Below are positions 43,267 to 51,782 of a stretch of DNA of 64,000 nucleotides, in pieces; the stretch's first letter is position 1, and each line of letters begins with the position of its first letter. Source of the stretch: Pseudomonas triticifolii (GTDB lineage: Bacteria > Pseudomonadota > Gammaproteobacteria > Pseudomonadales > Pseudomonadaceae). The notes under the pieces were generated by a model. The model was given only the letters and a program-made list of their open reading frames with translations. It was not told where the DNA came from and searched no databases. The DNA lies in the NCBI RefSeq assembly GCF_014358015.1, contig NZ_JACONV010000016.1, forward strand, positions 1 through 64,000, given 5' to 3'. The translations under genes and the position numbers were made by a program.

Positions 43267-44607
43267 ATGTCCAGTTTGCTCAGCGATTGGCGTCATCGCC
43301 CCACTCATCGTCGTGTCTGGGCGCTGGCTGCGCCGATGATTCTTTCGAACATTTCCGTGCCACTGGTTGCGCTGGTCGACAGTGCGGTGATCGGTCATCT
43401 GCCGCATGCGCATCAACTGGGCGCGGTGGCGGTGGGCGCGACCTTGTATACGTTTCTGGCCTGGGCCATGGGCTTTCTGCGCATGGGCACCACCGGTTTT
43501 GCTGCGCAGGCAGCGGGGCGTTCCGATGGCGCGGTGCTGCGCCAGATCCTGTTGCAAGGCCTGCTACTGGCAGCAGGGCTGGCGCTGATGCTGGGTGTGA
43601 TCGCTGTGCCGTTCAGCCAGCTGGCGCTGAGCCTGATGCAGCCGTCGGCCGACCTGCAGCAGATGACGCTGGATTTCTTTCATACCCGATTGTTCGGCCT
43701 GCCCGCCGCGCTCGCCACCTATGCGCTGGTGGGCTGGTTTCTCGGCACGCAAAATGCGCGGGCACCCCTGGCGATTCTGCTGACCACCAACCTGGTCAAC
43801 ATCGCGCTCAATCTTTGGTTCGTGATCGGTCTGGACTGGGGCGTGGTGGGCTCTGCACGGGCCTCGGTGCTGGCGGAATGGACCGGCGTGCTGCTCGGTC
43901 TGGTCCTGGCGAACAAGACGCTGCGTGACTGGCCGGGTCAGATCGTCTGGGCGGCATTGAGGCTGTGGAGCAACTGGCGGCCGCTGCTGGCGGTCAATCG
44001 CGACATCTTTCTACGCACGCTGGCGCTGCAATCGGTGATGTTTCTGATCACCGTGCAGGGCGCTCGGCTGGGTGATGCGACGGTCGCCGCCAATGCGCTG
44101 CTGCTCAACGGCCTGCTGCTGACCTCCCACGCGCTGGACGGGCTGGCGCATGCGGTGGAGGCTCTGTGTGGGCATGCCATCGGTGCGCGTGACCGGGCGA
44201 CCTTGCGGCGCTCACTGGTGGTCGCCGCAGGCTGGTCGCTGATTGCCAGCGTCGGGTTCGCGCTGCTGTTTCTGGTGGGCGGTCACTGGTTCATTCGTTT
44301 ACAGACTGACATCCCGGACGTGCGTGACACGGCGATGATTTATTTGCCTTATCTGGCGCTGATGCCGCTGCTTGCGGTCTGGAGCTACCTGCTCGACGGG
44401 CTGTTCATCGGCGCAACCCGTGCCCGCGAGATGCGCAACGCCATGCTGATCAGCGCAGCCGCCATCGCGCCAGTCGCGTATCTGGCCGCCAGCCACGATA
44501 ACCATGCGTTATGGCTGACCTTTCTGGCGTTCACCCTGTTGCGCGGCATCAGCCTGGGCACCATCGCCTGGCGTCTGACGCGCAAGGATGGCTGGTTCGT
44601 TCACTGA
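43267..44607 (+). CDS. MATE family exporter, DinF-like
   Basis: A 446-residue inner-membrane transporter with twelve hydrophobic segments and the MATE signature early on (LAAPMILSNISVPLVALVDSAVIG, residues about 19-42). It probably expels small cationic toxins in exchange for sodium or protons. DinF-like by the short loops and RRVWALAAPM start (moderate confidence). The ATG at 43267 follows GGGAG at six bases; the open frame to 43186 has no signal. Its stop overlaps the convergent hydrolase gene by seven bases. Confidence 0.88.
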   Translation: MSSLLSDWRHRPTHRRVWALAAPMILSNISVPLVALVDSAVIGHLPHAHQLGAVAVGATLYTFLAWAMGFLRMGTTGFAAQAAGRSDGAVLRQILLQGLLLAAGLALMLGVIAVPFSQLALSLMQPSADLQQMTLDFFHTRLFGLPAALATYALVGWFLGTQNARAPLAILLTTNLVNIALNLWFVIGLDWGVVGSARASVLAEWTGVLLGLVLANKTLRDWPGQIVWAALRLWSNWRPLLAVNRDIFLRTLALQSVMFLITVQGARLGDATVAANALLLNGLLLTSHALDGLAHAVEALCGHAIGARDRATLRRSLVVAAGWSLIASVGFALLFLVGGHWFIRLQTDIPDVRDTAMIYLPYLALMPLLAVWSYLLDGLFIGATRAREMRNAMLISAAAIAPVAYLAASHDNHALWLTFLAFTLLRGISLGTIAWRLTRKDGWFVH

Positions 44608-45500
44608 GCCGCGGGCTGCGCGCCGGCCACAGCAGAGGGTGCGCGAGGCGGGTTGACGAACAGCACGACCTCATCAAGCACCGGAGCCAGGCTGCGCAAG
44701 GGTCTGGCAAACGCACCGATCAGCGTGCCGTGATTGGTGCGCGAGAAATAGCGTTCGCGGACCTGAACGCCGTCATCGCGCAAGCGCGTGGCCAGGCCTC
44801 CTGTGTTGCGCACCGGATTGACCAGCGAATCATCGTCCGAAGCCATCAGCAAGGCGCGTGGCGCCCCCGCGCTGACATGGTTGATGGGCTGCGAGTCAGG
44901 CGGTGAATTGGGGAAGAAGAACACCGGTTTGACGTCGGCATTCTTGATCGGCAGAAAATCGTAAGGGCCGGCCAGGCCGATCCAGCCACTGAGGATGGCG
45001 GGCGACAAGCCTTCCCGCGCCAGCCAGCGCGCGTCGAGTGCGAGCATTGAGGCGTTGTAGGCCCCCGAACTGTGGCCCATTACGTACAGGCGATGCGTAT
45101 CGCCGCCAAAAGCCGCTGCGTTCCGATAGACCCACGCCAGTGCTTTGGCTGAATCTTCCAGAAAGCTTGGGTAGCGGACTTGAGGGTACAGTCGGTAGTC
45201 GGCGATGATCACCACGATACCCTTGGCGGCGAGCGATTCTCCGACAAAGTCATAATCGCTGCGTGAGCCACTGTTCCAGCTTCCGCCGTAGAAAAACACC
45301 ACGACGGGCGCCTGAGCGACTTTCGTTTTGGGGGTGTAAACGTCCAGCCGGTTGCGCGGGTCGGGGCCGTATGCGAGCCCCGAAACCTTGTCGACCGTGC
45401 TGGTGGGCGTCAATGCGTTGAGCAGCTTCAAGGCAGAGCAACCCGACAGGAATGCCAACAGGGCTGTCGTCATCAGTGTCAGGCATATCGTTCGGATCAT
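44601..45500 (-). CDS. Lipoprotein alpha/beta hydrolase
   Basis: A 299-residue esterase/lipase-like serine hydrolase. The signal peptide ends in lipobox LSGC (Cys near residue 21), so it is probably a lipoprotein. It shows an oxyanion-type FYGGSW motif, nucleophile elbow GHSSGAY (Ser near 150) and a late His in TNHGTLIGAF. It is the next gene after the orphan VgrG on the same strand, 90 bp away. Substrate unknown. The start ATG (45498-45500) is chosen to begin the signal peptide. Confidence 0.85.
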   Translation of the reverse strand: MIRTICLTLMTTALLAFLSGCSALKLLNALTPTSTVDKVSGLAYGPDPRNRLDVYTPKTKVAQAPVVVFFYGGSWNSGSRSDYDFVGESLAAKGIVVIIADYRLYPQVRYPSFLEDSAKALAWVYRNAAAFGGDTHRLYVMGHSSGAYNASMLALDARWLAREGLSPAILSGWIGLAGPYDFLPIKNADVKPVFFFPNSPPDSQPINHVSAGAPRALLMASDDDSLVNPVRNTGGLATRLRDDGVQVRERYFSRTNHGTLIGAFARPLRSLAPVLDEVVLFVNPPRAPSAVAGAQPAAQ

Positions 45501-45590
45501 GGTTACGCTCGATTGAAGTACGCGGGGCTGGACCAGGGCTGAAAACGTCATGCGCAGCGGCACAGGTCGTGGCCGTATTGCACCGCTACG

Positions 45591-47009
45591 TCAGCCCGCG
45601 TCATCCGGATCACCCCATGTGTCCAGATCGACCTCGGGCAGTTGAGTATCCAGAACGATACGCGGGCTGACCACGCTCACCCCGTCTGCATCGAACCTCA
45701 CCTGGCTGTCGCCTACTTCGAACACAAGATGGCAGCCTTGTTCGATACACATTCGCGAACCGTCGTCCACATACAGCCTGTTGCCGTCACCCATGACGGC
45801 CTGCCAGTCGAGTCGCATTTTGAAGCGTTCGGCGACGGCCTGATCGGGGTCCTGCGTTTGCAGAATGGGCGAGGTCGGCGAGTCGCCATGCAGCGTTGCG
45901 ATGATCCAGGGGCTGTCCAGATCGCCCTTGTCGAAGGCGACCACCACCTCCTTGCCGCCGACGCAATGCAGGTTCAGGTCCGGCAAAACCGGCAGCCAGC
46001 AGGCGGCCTGTCGATCACCCGGCTGCGCCCACTCGAACTGCACCTGCACGCGTCCGCTCGCGTCCAGGTCGCTTCGTTGGCCTGCCGGTCCCACGATCCA
46101 GGCGCGTTGCAACCCGGCTACGTGTCGGGATGTGTAGGGGGGATTGAAGCCCACTTCCCACGGGATGGCCTGAAACCGGTTCCGGTAGGCGCTTTTGGTC
46201 GGGCGATCGCTGGCCGCGCGGCCGTCGAAGTGATGCTGGACCTGCGTCACCAGCCATAAGTGGTTCCAGTCCCGTTCGGGATGGCCGGCCAAGGGCAGCA
46301 ATAAACCAGCGGTCACACTGAGCAGGTCGCTTTCACCTCGTGCCCGTTGCTGGCTGCGACTGCCGGGGACGTCGTCTGCGTCCTGCGTCACGGCAAAACC
46401 CGTTACGCCGGATGTCTGCCCGGACGGCGACCATGGTGCAATAGGTGCGCGGGGAAGGCTTCGCAGCCCCTCACTGAACACCAGTTGGTGACTGCGACGG
46501 GTGTGCCTGAAGTGATAGTGGATGCCTTCCTCTGCGCACAGCCGATGCACCAGTTGCAGATCGGATTCGTTGTGCTGAAAGCAGGTCTCGCGCCGTTGGC
46601 ATTCTTTGGCGAGGTCGAAGCGGTAGCGCTCCTTGAGGCCGTGCTCTCTAAGCACGCGGGCAATAATCTGCGTAGCGCTCATGCGCTGAAATACCCGCTG
46701 GTTGTAGCGCAGGTCCAGGCAGGCCAGCCGCGGGCCGACGGTCAATCGATAGCACGCAGGCCCTGGCCGGTAGTGCGCGCGTGTCGCGCCTTGAATCTGT
46801 CCGTGAAAACCCTGCGGGCCGCCGTTCAGACTCAGGAAGGCGGGCTTGAACATCAGGCTGCCAAGGTCGATCTCATCGCCGCTGACCAGCAGGTCGAAGA
46901 GATAGGGCTCGCTGATGGCTTCGGTTGCACTGAAGGACAGCACGCTGAAATGTCGACGCAGGCGTGCGATCTCCAGACGAAAGAAGGGCTCGCTGGCGGG
47001 TTGTGGCAT
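45591..47009 (-). CDS. Orphan VgrG-like spike protein
   Basis: A 472-residue type VI secretion tip protein. The N-terminal gp27-like half begins with the family pattern (VLSFSATEAISEPYLFDLLV, FHGQIQG, LRYNQRVFQRMSATQI) and the gp5/OB-like part holds GRVQVQFEWA and GGKEVVVAFDKGDLDSPWIIA. It lacks the long beta-helix or effector tail of bigger VgrGs and ends in a short acidic tail. No hcp, paar, adaptor or T6SS core gene is next to it. Its immediate neighbour downstream is the lipoprotein hydrolase. Confidence 0.87.
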   Translation of the reverse strand: MPQPASEPFFRLEIARLRRHFSVLSFSATEAISEPYLFDLLVSGDEIDLGSLMFKPAFLSLNGGPQGFHGQIQGATRAHYRPGPACYRLTVGPRLACLDLRYNQRVFQRMSATQIIARVLREHGLKERYRFDLAKECQRRETCFQHNESDLQLVHRLCAEEGIHYHFRHTRRSHQLVFSEGLRSLPRAPIAPWSPSGQTSGVTGFAVTQDADDVPGSRSQQRARGESDLLSVTAGLLLPLAGHPERDWNHLWLVTQVQHHFDGRAASDRPTKSAYRNRFQAIPWEVGFNPPYTSRHVAGLQRAWIVGPAGQRSDLDASGRVQVQFEWAQPGDRQAACWLPVLPDLNLHCVGGKEVVVAFDKGDLDSPWIIATLHGDSPTSPILQTQDPDQAVAERFKMRLDWQAVMGDGNRLYVDDGSRMCIEQGCHLVFEVGDSQVRFDADGVSVVSPRIVLDTQLPEVDLDTWGDPDDAG

Positions 47010-47121
47010 GGGTAATTCTCGACCGGAAATGCGGGCGGCGATTCTGGCGGAGAAGACGGATGGATAAAGTGTCGGGGTGCTGAAAAGGAAGTTGCCTACA
47101 AGGGGAGTAGGTCATGCCTTA

Positions 47122-47160
47122 CGCTGATCGTGCCCATCATGACGATGGGCACGATCAGCG
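47122..47160. terminator. 17 bp perfect inverted repeat between speA and vgrG
   Basis: Arms 47122-47138 and 47144-47160 are exact inverted copies with a 5 bp loop. They lie seven bases after the speA stop, which fits a terminator for speA, although no T-run follows on either strand. Confidence 0.7.
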
Positions 47161-47166
47161 CCTGGA

Positions 47167-49080
47167 TCAAGACGACAGGTAGGAAGAGCGCGTCAGTCCC
47201 AGACGCAGGGCGTCGAGGAAGTAGGTGCGTTCGCGCGGGGTGATCTTGGCGCTGGCGACCTTGTCCCGGTAATGGGTCATCAGTTCTTCCGGCGACAAGT
47301 GCACGTAGCGCAGCATGTCTTCGATGGTGTCGTGAGTCTCGATGCCGGCGTGGTAAACCGTACCGTCCGGATTCTGGTAGATGTTGACCGAATCGGTGTC
47401 ACCGAACAGGTTGTGCATGTCGCCGAGAATTTCCTGATACGCGCCGACCAGGAAGATCCCCAGCAGGTAGTCCTCGCCCTCGTTCAGCGGATGGACCGGC
47501 ATGCTGGTCTCAATGCTCTGCTCGTCGACATACTGCTTGATCTTGCCGTCGGAGTCGCAGGTCAGGTCCTGAAGCACGGCGCGGCGTACCGGCTCTTCGC
47601 CCAGACGATGCAATGGCAAGATCGGCAGCACCTGGCCGATGGCCCAGGTGTCCGGCAGGCTCTGGAACACCGAGAAGTTGCAGATGTACTTGTCGGCCAG
47701 CTTGTCGTTGAGTTCGTCCAGCACTTGACGGTGTGAGCGCTGACGCGCTTTCAACGAGTTGTGCAGGCGGCGGCAGACCGCGAAATAGCACTGCTCGCCC
47801 AAGGCTTTCTGCGCCAGGGTGATCTTGCCGTCGGCGTACTGGGTGGCGATGTCGCTCATGTAGTGCGTTGCGCGCCAGTAGGTTTCGGTGACCATCTCGA
47901 TGTCGGTCGGACCCAGCAGGTCTACCAGCCATTGCACGGTTTCCGGCAGGCTTTCCTTGTCGGCGATTTCAGGCACTTCGTCGTTGTGTTTCTCGACGTC
48001 GGTCACCTGCACCACCAGCATGGCGTGGTGAGCGGTCAGCGAGCGGCCGCTTTCCGAGAAAATGTGCGGATGCGGCAGGCCCTGCGCGTCGCAGAATTCC
48101 TTGAGCATGCCGACCACGACACCGGCGTAGTCGTCCATGTCGTAGTTGATCGAGCTGGCGTTACGCGAGTGGGTACCGTCGTAATCCACACCCAGCCCGC
48201 CACCGACGTCAATGTGATCGACGGGCAGGCCGAGGTTGCGCAGCTCGCCGTAATAGCGGATCGCTTCCTTGAAACCGTGCTGATAGTCGGCCAGGTTGGC
48301 GATCTGCGAGCCCATGTGGAAGTGCAACAGACGAATGCCCTGATCCAGACCGGCTTTGCGGAAACGCTCGACCACCGACAGCAGTTGCGCGGCCGACAGA
48401 CCGAACTTGGATTTCTCGCCACCGGTATCTGCCCATTTGCTCGATGCCAGGGACGACAGGCGCACACGCAGGCCGACCTGAGGTGCGACCTTCAGCTCGG
48501 CCGCTTCTTCGATCACCAGTTCGACTTCGGATTCTTTCTCGATGACGATGAAAACGTTATGGCCCAGCTTCTGGCCCATCAGCGCCAGACGGATGAACTC
48601 GCGGTCCTTGTAACCGTTGCAGACGATGGTGCCGCCTTTTGGTGCCAGCGCCAGCACGGCCATCAGCTCGGGCTTGGAGCCCGCTTCCAGACCGATGGAG
48701 ACGTTCTGCGTGGCGATGATGTTCTCGACCACCGCTTCCTGCTGGTTGACCTTGATCGGGTAGAGCGCGGTGTACTGGCTCTGGTATTCCAGTCGGGCAA
48801 TGTTGCTGTCGAACGCCCCCGTCAACTGGCGGACCCGGTCCTGCAGAATGTCAGGGAAACGTACCAGCAACGGCAGGGAAAGACCGCTCTTGCGCAAGTC
48901 TTCGACCTGCTCGTAAAGATCGATAGGCGAGCTGCCAGCCCCGTTGGGACGAACTTCAACGCGCCCGGCTTCATTGATCGCAAAATAACCTGCACCCCAA
49001 TGGCGAATGCCATAAACGCTGCGGCTGTCCGCAACGGTCCATTGGCTGCCATCGTCTTTGCGTGTACGTCGTACGGACAT
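47167..49080 (-). CDS. speA: Biosynthetic arginine decarboxylase SpeA
   Basis: PLP-dependent formation of agmatine, start of the arginine route to putrescine and spermidine. It has 637 residues: PLP lysine in YPIKVNQQ (about residue 106), the glycine-rich DVGGGLGVDYDG phosphate loop and the C-terminal beta barrel. Start ATG at 49078-49080 giving MSVRRTRKDDG. In Pseudomonas it neighbours the SUI1, Nudix and DUF2333 genes as here; all are leftward. Confidence 0.97.
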   Translation of the reverse strand: MSVRRTRKDDGSQWTVADSRSVYGIRHWGAGYFAINEAGRVEVRPNGAGSSPIDLYEQVEDLRKSGLSLPLLVRFPDILQDRVRQLTGAFDSNIARLEYQSQYTALYPIKVNQQEAVVENIIATQNVSIGLEAGSKPELMAVLALAPKGGTIVCNGYKDREFIRLALMGQKLGHNVFIVIEKESEVELVIEEAAELKVAPQVGLRVRLSSLASSKWADTGGEKSKFGLSAAQLLSVVERFRKAGLDQGIRLLHFHMGSQIANLADYQHGFKEAIRYYGELRNLGLPVDHIDVGGGLGVDYDGTHSRNASSINYDMDDYAGVVVGMLKEFCDAQGLPHPHIFSESGRSLTAHHAMLVVQVTDVEKHNDEVPEIADKESLPETVQWLVDLLGPTDIEMVTETYWRATHYMSDIATQYADGKITLAQKALGEQCYFAVCRRLHNSLKARQRSHRQVLDELNDKLADKYICNFSVFQSLPDTWAIGQVLPILPLHRLGEEPVRRAVLQDLTCDSDGKIKQYVDEQSIETSMPVHPLNEGEDYLLGIFLVGAYQEILGDMHNLFGDTDSVNIYQNPDGTVYHAGIETHDTIEDMLRYVHLSPEELMTHYRDKVASAKITPRERTYFLDALRLGLTRSSYLSS

Positions 49081-49167
49081 CGAAGTCCCCTATAAAGAAG
49101 TCATAGCGCCAGCTCGTAGCCAGCTGGGCGCAGTGTAAAGAGTGTAGGTGACGGTTTTGATGCGCTT

Positions 49168-49539
49168 TCAGCCGCCGGATTTTTTGGCCTTGAAGCCTTT
49201 CTTGATCAATTCGGCCAGCAGCAGTTCGACATGATCGCCTTGAATCTCGATCACCCCGTCCTTGAGCGCGCCGCCTGTACCGCAGCGCTGCTTGAGCGCC
49301 TTGGCCAGTTCCTTGAGCGCGTCTTCTGCCAAGGGCACGCCGGTAATGGTGGTGACGGTCTTGCCGCCGCGGCCCTTGCTCTCGCGACGAACGCGGGCGA
49401 TGCCATCCCCTTCTGGAATGGCGGTCTGCTTGCAGGTGCACTGATCGACGGGTTGGCGACAGTCGGGGCAGTGACGCCCTGAGTCGGTTGAAAATACCAG
49501 GCCACCCAGGGCGGCGAAGGAAGCGGCTTTTTTAGCCAC
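49168..49539 (-). CDS. yciH: SUI1-type translation factor YciH
   Basis: 123 residues of the eIF1/SUI1 family. In E. coli YciH has been linked to start-site fidelity and translation under stress. It has an N-terminal cysteine cluster (CPDC, CTC, about residues 24-36), a basic RVRRESKGRGGKTVT segment and the C-terminal helix ELIKKGFKAKK. It is upstream of speA by 87 bp on the same strand. Confidence 0.92.
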   Translation of the reverse strand: MAKKAASFAALGGLVFSTDSGRHCPDCRQPVDQCTCKQTAIPEGDGIARVRRESKGRGGKTVTTITGVPLAEDALKELAKALKQRCGTGGALKDGVIEIQGDHVELLLAELIKKGFKAKKSGG

Positions 49540-49711
49540 GCGAAATCCTCTTGTTGAGGACTGAAGATGGGCCGGGCTTGTTTAAACCATCGACCGCGAA
49601 GCCCCACTCTGGCAGGGGCAGCGCTACCGGGACGGCAAGGCCGGCCCGCTTTAAAAGGTCGCGCAGTGTAACGACAAAAGAGCCCGTTGCTAAGGGGTTC
49701 AATGCGCCAAT

Positions 49712-50257
49712 TTACTGAACATTTGCGACCCGCCCGAGGTAGCGTTTCAGGGCTGCCAGCGAGTCAGGGCAATAGGGTTGTTGTTCGGTCTGGCGCAGCA
49801 CCTCTGCGACGGGCAAGAAGTGCGCTTCCATCACCTCTTCCGGTTGCAGGCTCAAGACGCCATCCCAGATAGCAGAGAACACCGCGCACCAGATCCGGTT
49901 GCCCGGTTGGTCGAAGAGAAACCGCTCATGCGCCTGCAATGTCACGCCGTGCACGCCCAGTTCTTCTTCCAGCTCGCGGGCGGCGGATTCAGCGTAGGTT
50001 TCATCAGCCTGCACCATGCCGCCTGCGGCAACGTCCCAGTAACCGGGATAGATAGCCTTGCTGAGCGTGCGACGGTGCACGCACAGCTCGCCGGCGGAGT
50101 TGAACAGCAGAATGTACGTGCCACGCCCGATCAGCCCGCGCTCGCGCAGTTCGGCGCGCGGCAGCGCACCCACTAGCGTGTCGTGCTCATCGACCCAGGC
50201 GATCACCTCGGCGTCCGAGGCGGCGCGGTGCGCGGCCTCGTGGGAAGAGATCGACAT
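49712..50257 (-). CDS. Nudix hydrolase (YfcD-like)
   Basis: A 181-residue pyrophosphohydrolase with a complete Nudix box: G-x5-E then AARELEEELGV near residues 78-100. The N-terminal VDEHDTLVGALPRAELRERGL and FLFNSAGE-like strands match the YfcD/IDI-like subgroup; the substrate is unknown. The ATG (50255-50257) overlaps the DUF2333 stop (ATGA), so it is expressed with that gene. Confidence 0.9.
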   Translation of the reverse strand: MSISSHEAAHRAASDAEVIAWVDEHDTLVGALPRAELRERGLIGRGTYILLFNSAGELCVHRRTLSKAIYPGYWDVAAGGMVQADETYAESAARELEEELGVHGVTLQAHERFLFDQPGNRIWCAVFSAIWDGVLSLQPEEVMEAHFLPVAEVLRQTEQQPYCPDSLAALKRYLGRVANVQ

Positions 50258-51336
50258 CAGCCCTGGTTCAACAACTGACGAAGATCAATAACCGCCGCGT
50301 TGGCCCGCGAGATGTAATTGGCCATGACCAGCGAGTGGTTGGCGAACACACCGAACGGGCTGCCGTTGAGAATCATCGGGCTCCATAGCGGCTCTTGCGA
50401 GGCCTCAAGCTCACGAATGATCTGGCGCACGCTGACCGTGGCGTTCTTTTTGGCCAGTACGTCGGCGAAGTCCACTTCGATGGCGCGCAGCAGATGAGAC
50501 AGTGCCCAGGCCTGACCGCGTGCTTCGTAGAAGACGTTATCCACTTCCAGCCATGGAGTTTCGACGATTTCTTCGTCTACCTGTGGTACTTCACCCGGCT
50601 TGACCGACGCAATGGCTTCTGTTTTCAGGGTGCTGTTGAGCTTGACCCGGCCAACGCTGGCCGACAGACGCTGCGACAACGAACCCAAACGGGTACCGAC
50701 ATCGCCCAGCCAGTTGTTCAGGTTGTCAGCACGTGCGTAGAACAGCGCGCCTTTCTGGTTCGGGTCGGACAGACGTGCCTGATAGCGGCTCAGTGAGTTG
50801 ATGCCCTCAGCGTATTGCGATTCGCTGGACGGCAATATCCAGCTGCGGTTGTTGAAGTTGAACAGCGGCTCGGCACGGGCCAGATCACCGTCTTCAGCCG
50901 ACTGCGACTGTGAGCGGGCGAAGTCCTTGCGCAGCGCACGACTCAGGTCTCGTACCTGGACCAGCACGCCGTATTCCCAGCTCGGGATGTTGTCCAGCCA
51001 CAGGCCCGGCGGCAGGCGGTCGTTGGAAAGGTAGCCGCCGCGCTTGTCCAGAAGGGTCTGGGTGACGCTTTTCAGGGTCTCGACGGTGGTGTAGCCGATG
51101 ACCATCGGTTTGCCTTCGCGCTCGGCTGCAGCCTGGGCATTTTGCTGCACGGGAAACAGTGCAGGCTCCTTGCTCCAGTACCAGCCGACCACCAGGCAGA
51201 CAAGCAGGTAGATCAAGACCAAGGCACCCAGCGCGCGGCTGTAGAACAGGCTGCCCAGATAGCCGCGTCGTTTGACCGATGCAGTGTCAGCGGTACGCTC
51301 ACCCGCGCTGCCTGCGCGGTTCTTCCAATCCAGCAT
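50257..51336 (-). CDS. DUF2333 inner-membrane protein
   Basis: A 359-residue protein with one membrane helix (about residues 37-58) and a large periplasmic C-terminal DUF2333 domain (VIGYTTVETLKSVTQTLLDKRGGYLSNDRLPPG-type start, mostly helical). Function not known. The ATG at 51334-51336 follows AAGGA at about eight bases; a longer frame to 51372 lacks a ribosome site. Head of a DUF2333-Nudix pair, divergent from gcbA. Confidence 0.9.
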   Translation of the reverse strand: MLDWKNRAGSAGERTADTASVKRRGYLGSLFYSRALGALVLIYLLVCLVVGWYWSKEPALFPVQQNAQAAAEREGKPMVIGYTTVETLKSVTQTLLDKRGGYLSNDRLPPGLWLDNIPSWEYGVLVQVRDLSRALRKDFARSQSQSAEDGDLARAEPLFNFNNRSWILPSSESQYAEGINSLSRYQARLSDPNQKGALFYARADNLNNWLGDVGTRLGSLSQRLSASVGRVKLNSTLKTEAIASVKPGEVPQVDEEIVETPWLEVDNVFYEARGQAWALSHLLRAIEVDFADVLAKKNATVSVRQIIRELEASQEPLWSPMILNGSPFGVFANHSLVMANYISRANAAVIDLRQLLNQG

Positions 51337-51782
51337 GGTAGGGTCCTTTCGATCTTGAGTTGAATGCTTCACGAGGCGTTCGACCGTAACCTTACCTCAA
51401 GGTGCAATGGACGAGCACGTACGGGCGGTTTTTTACCTATGATGCGAGGCTCTGTTGTTTTCTCACACAGGGCGGTCGCTCGGGAAATCCAGGATCGTGG
51501 GGGGATGAATTGCCGGTAATAGCCTTCATTCTGTCGATGGCAGTGCATCCGGGGAGCCCGGGTCGCAGGCATTATGTTTCCATTAAGGTTAATTATTTCA
51601 ATAAGTTACGTAACTATTAAAGGTGCGATAGCAATACGCTATACATGCATAGTTATACGTAATGGCATAGCGCCATAGTTTTGTTGTCAAATAAGTGACT
51701 TACGGCACTCTGCTGTCGTATGGGAGGTGCTAGCATAGCGCCATTATCTGTACCGCTCAGCGACACTCACAGTAGCCTGAAT
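51337..51782. promoter_or_regulatory. Divergent DUF2333 / gcbA control region
   Basis: 446 bp with a markedly AT-rich core (about 51565-51700). It contains a perfect palindrome GTTACGTAAC (51605-51614), an inverted ATGGC / GCCAT around TAGC (51662-51676), and a 12 bp direct repeat GCATAGCGCCAT at 51665-51676 and 51733-51744. The repeats are good candidates for regulator sites over the gcbA promoter. No gene is seen. Confidence 0.6.
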
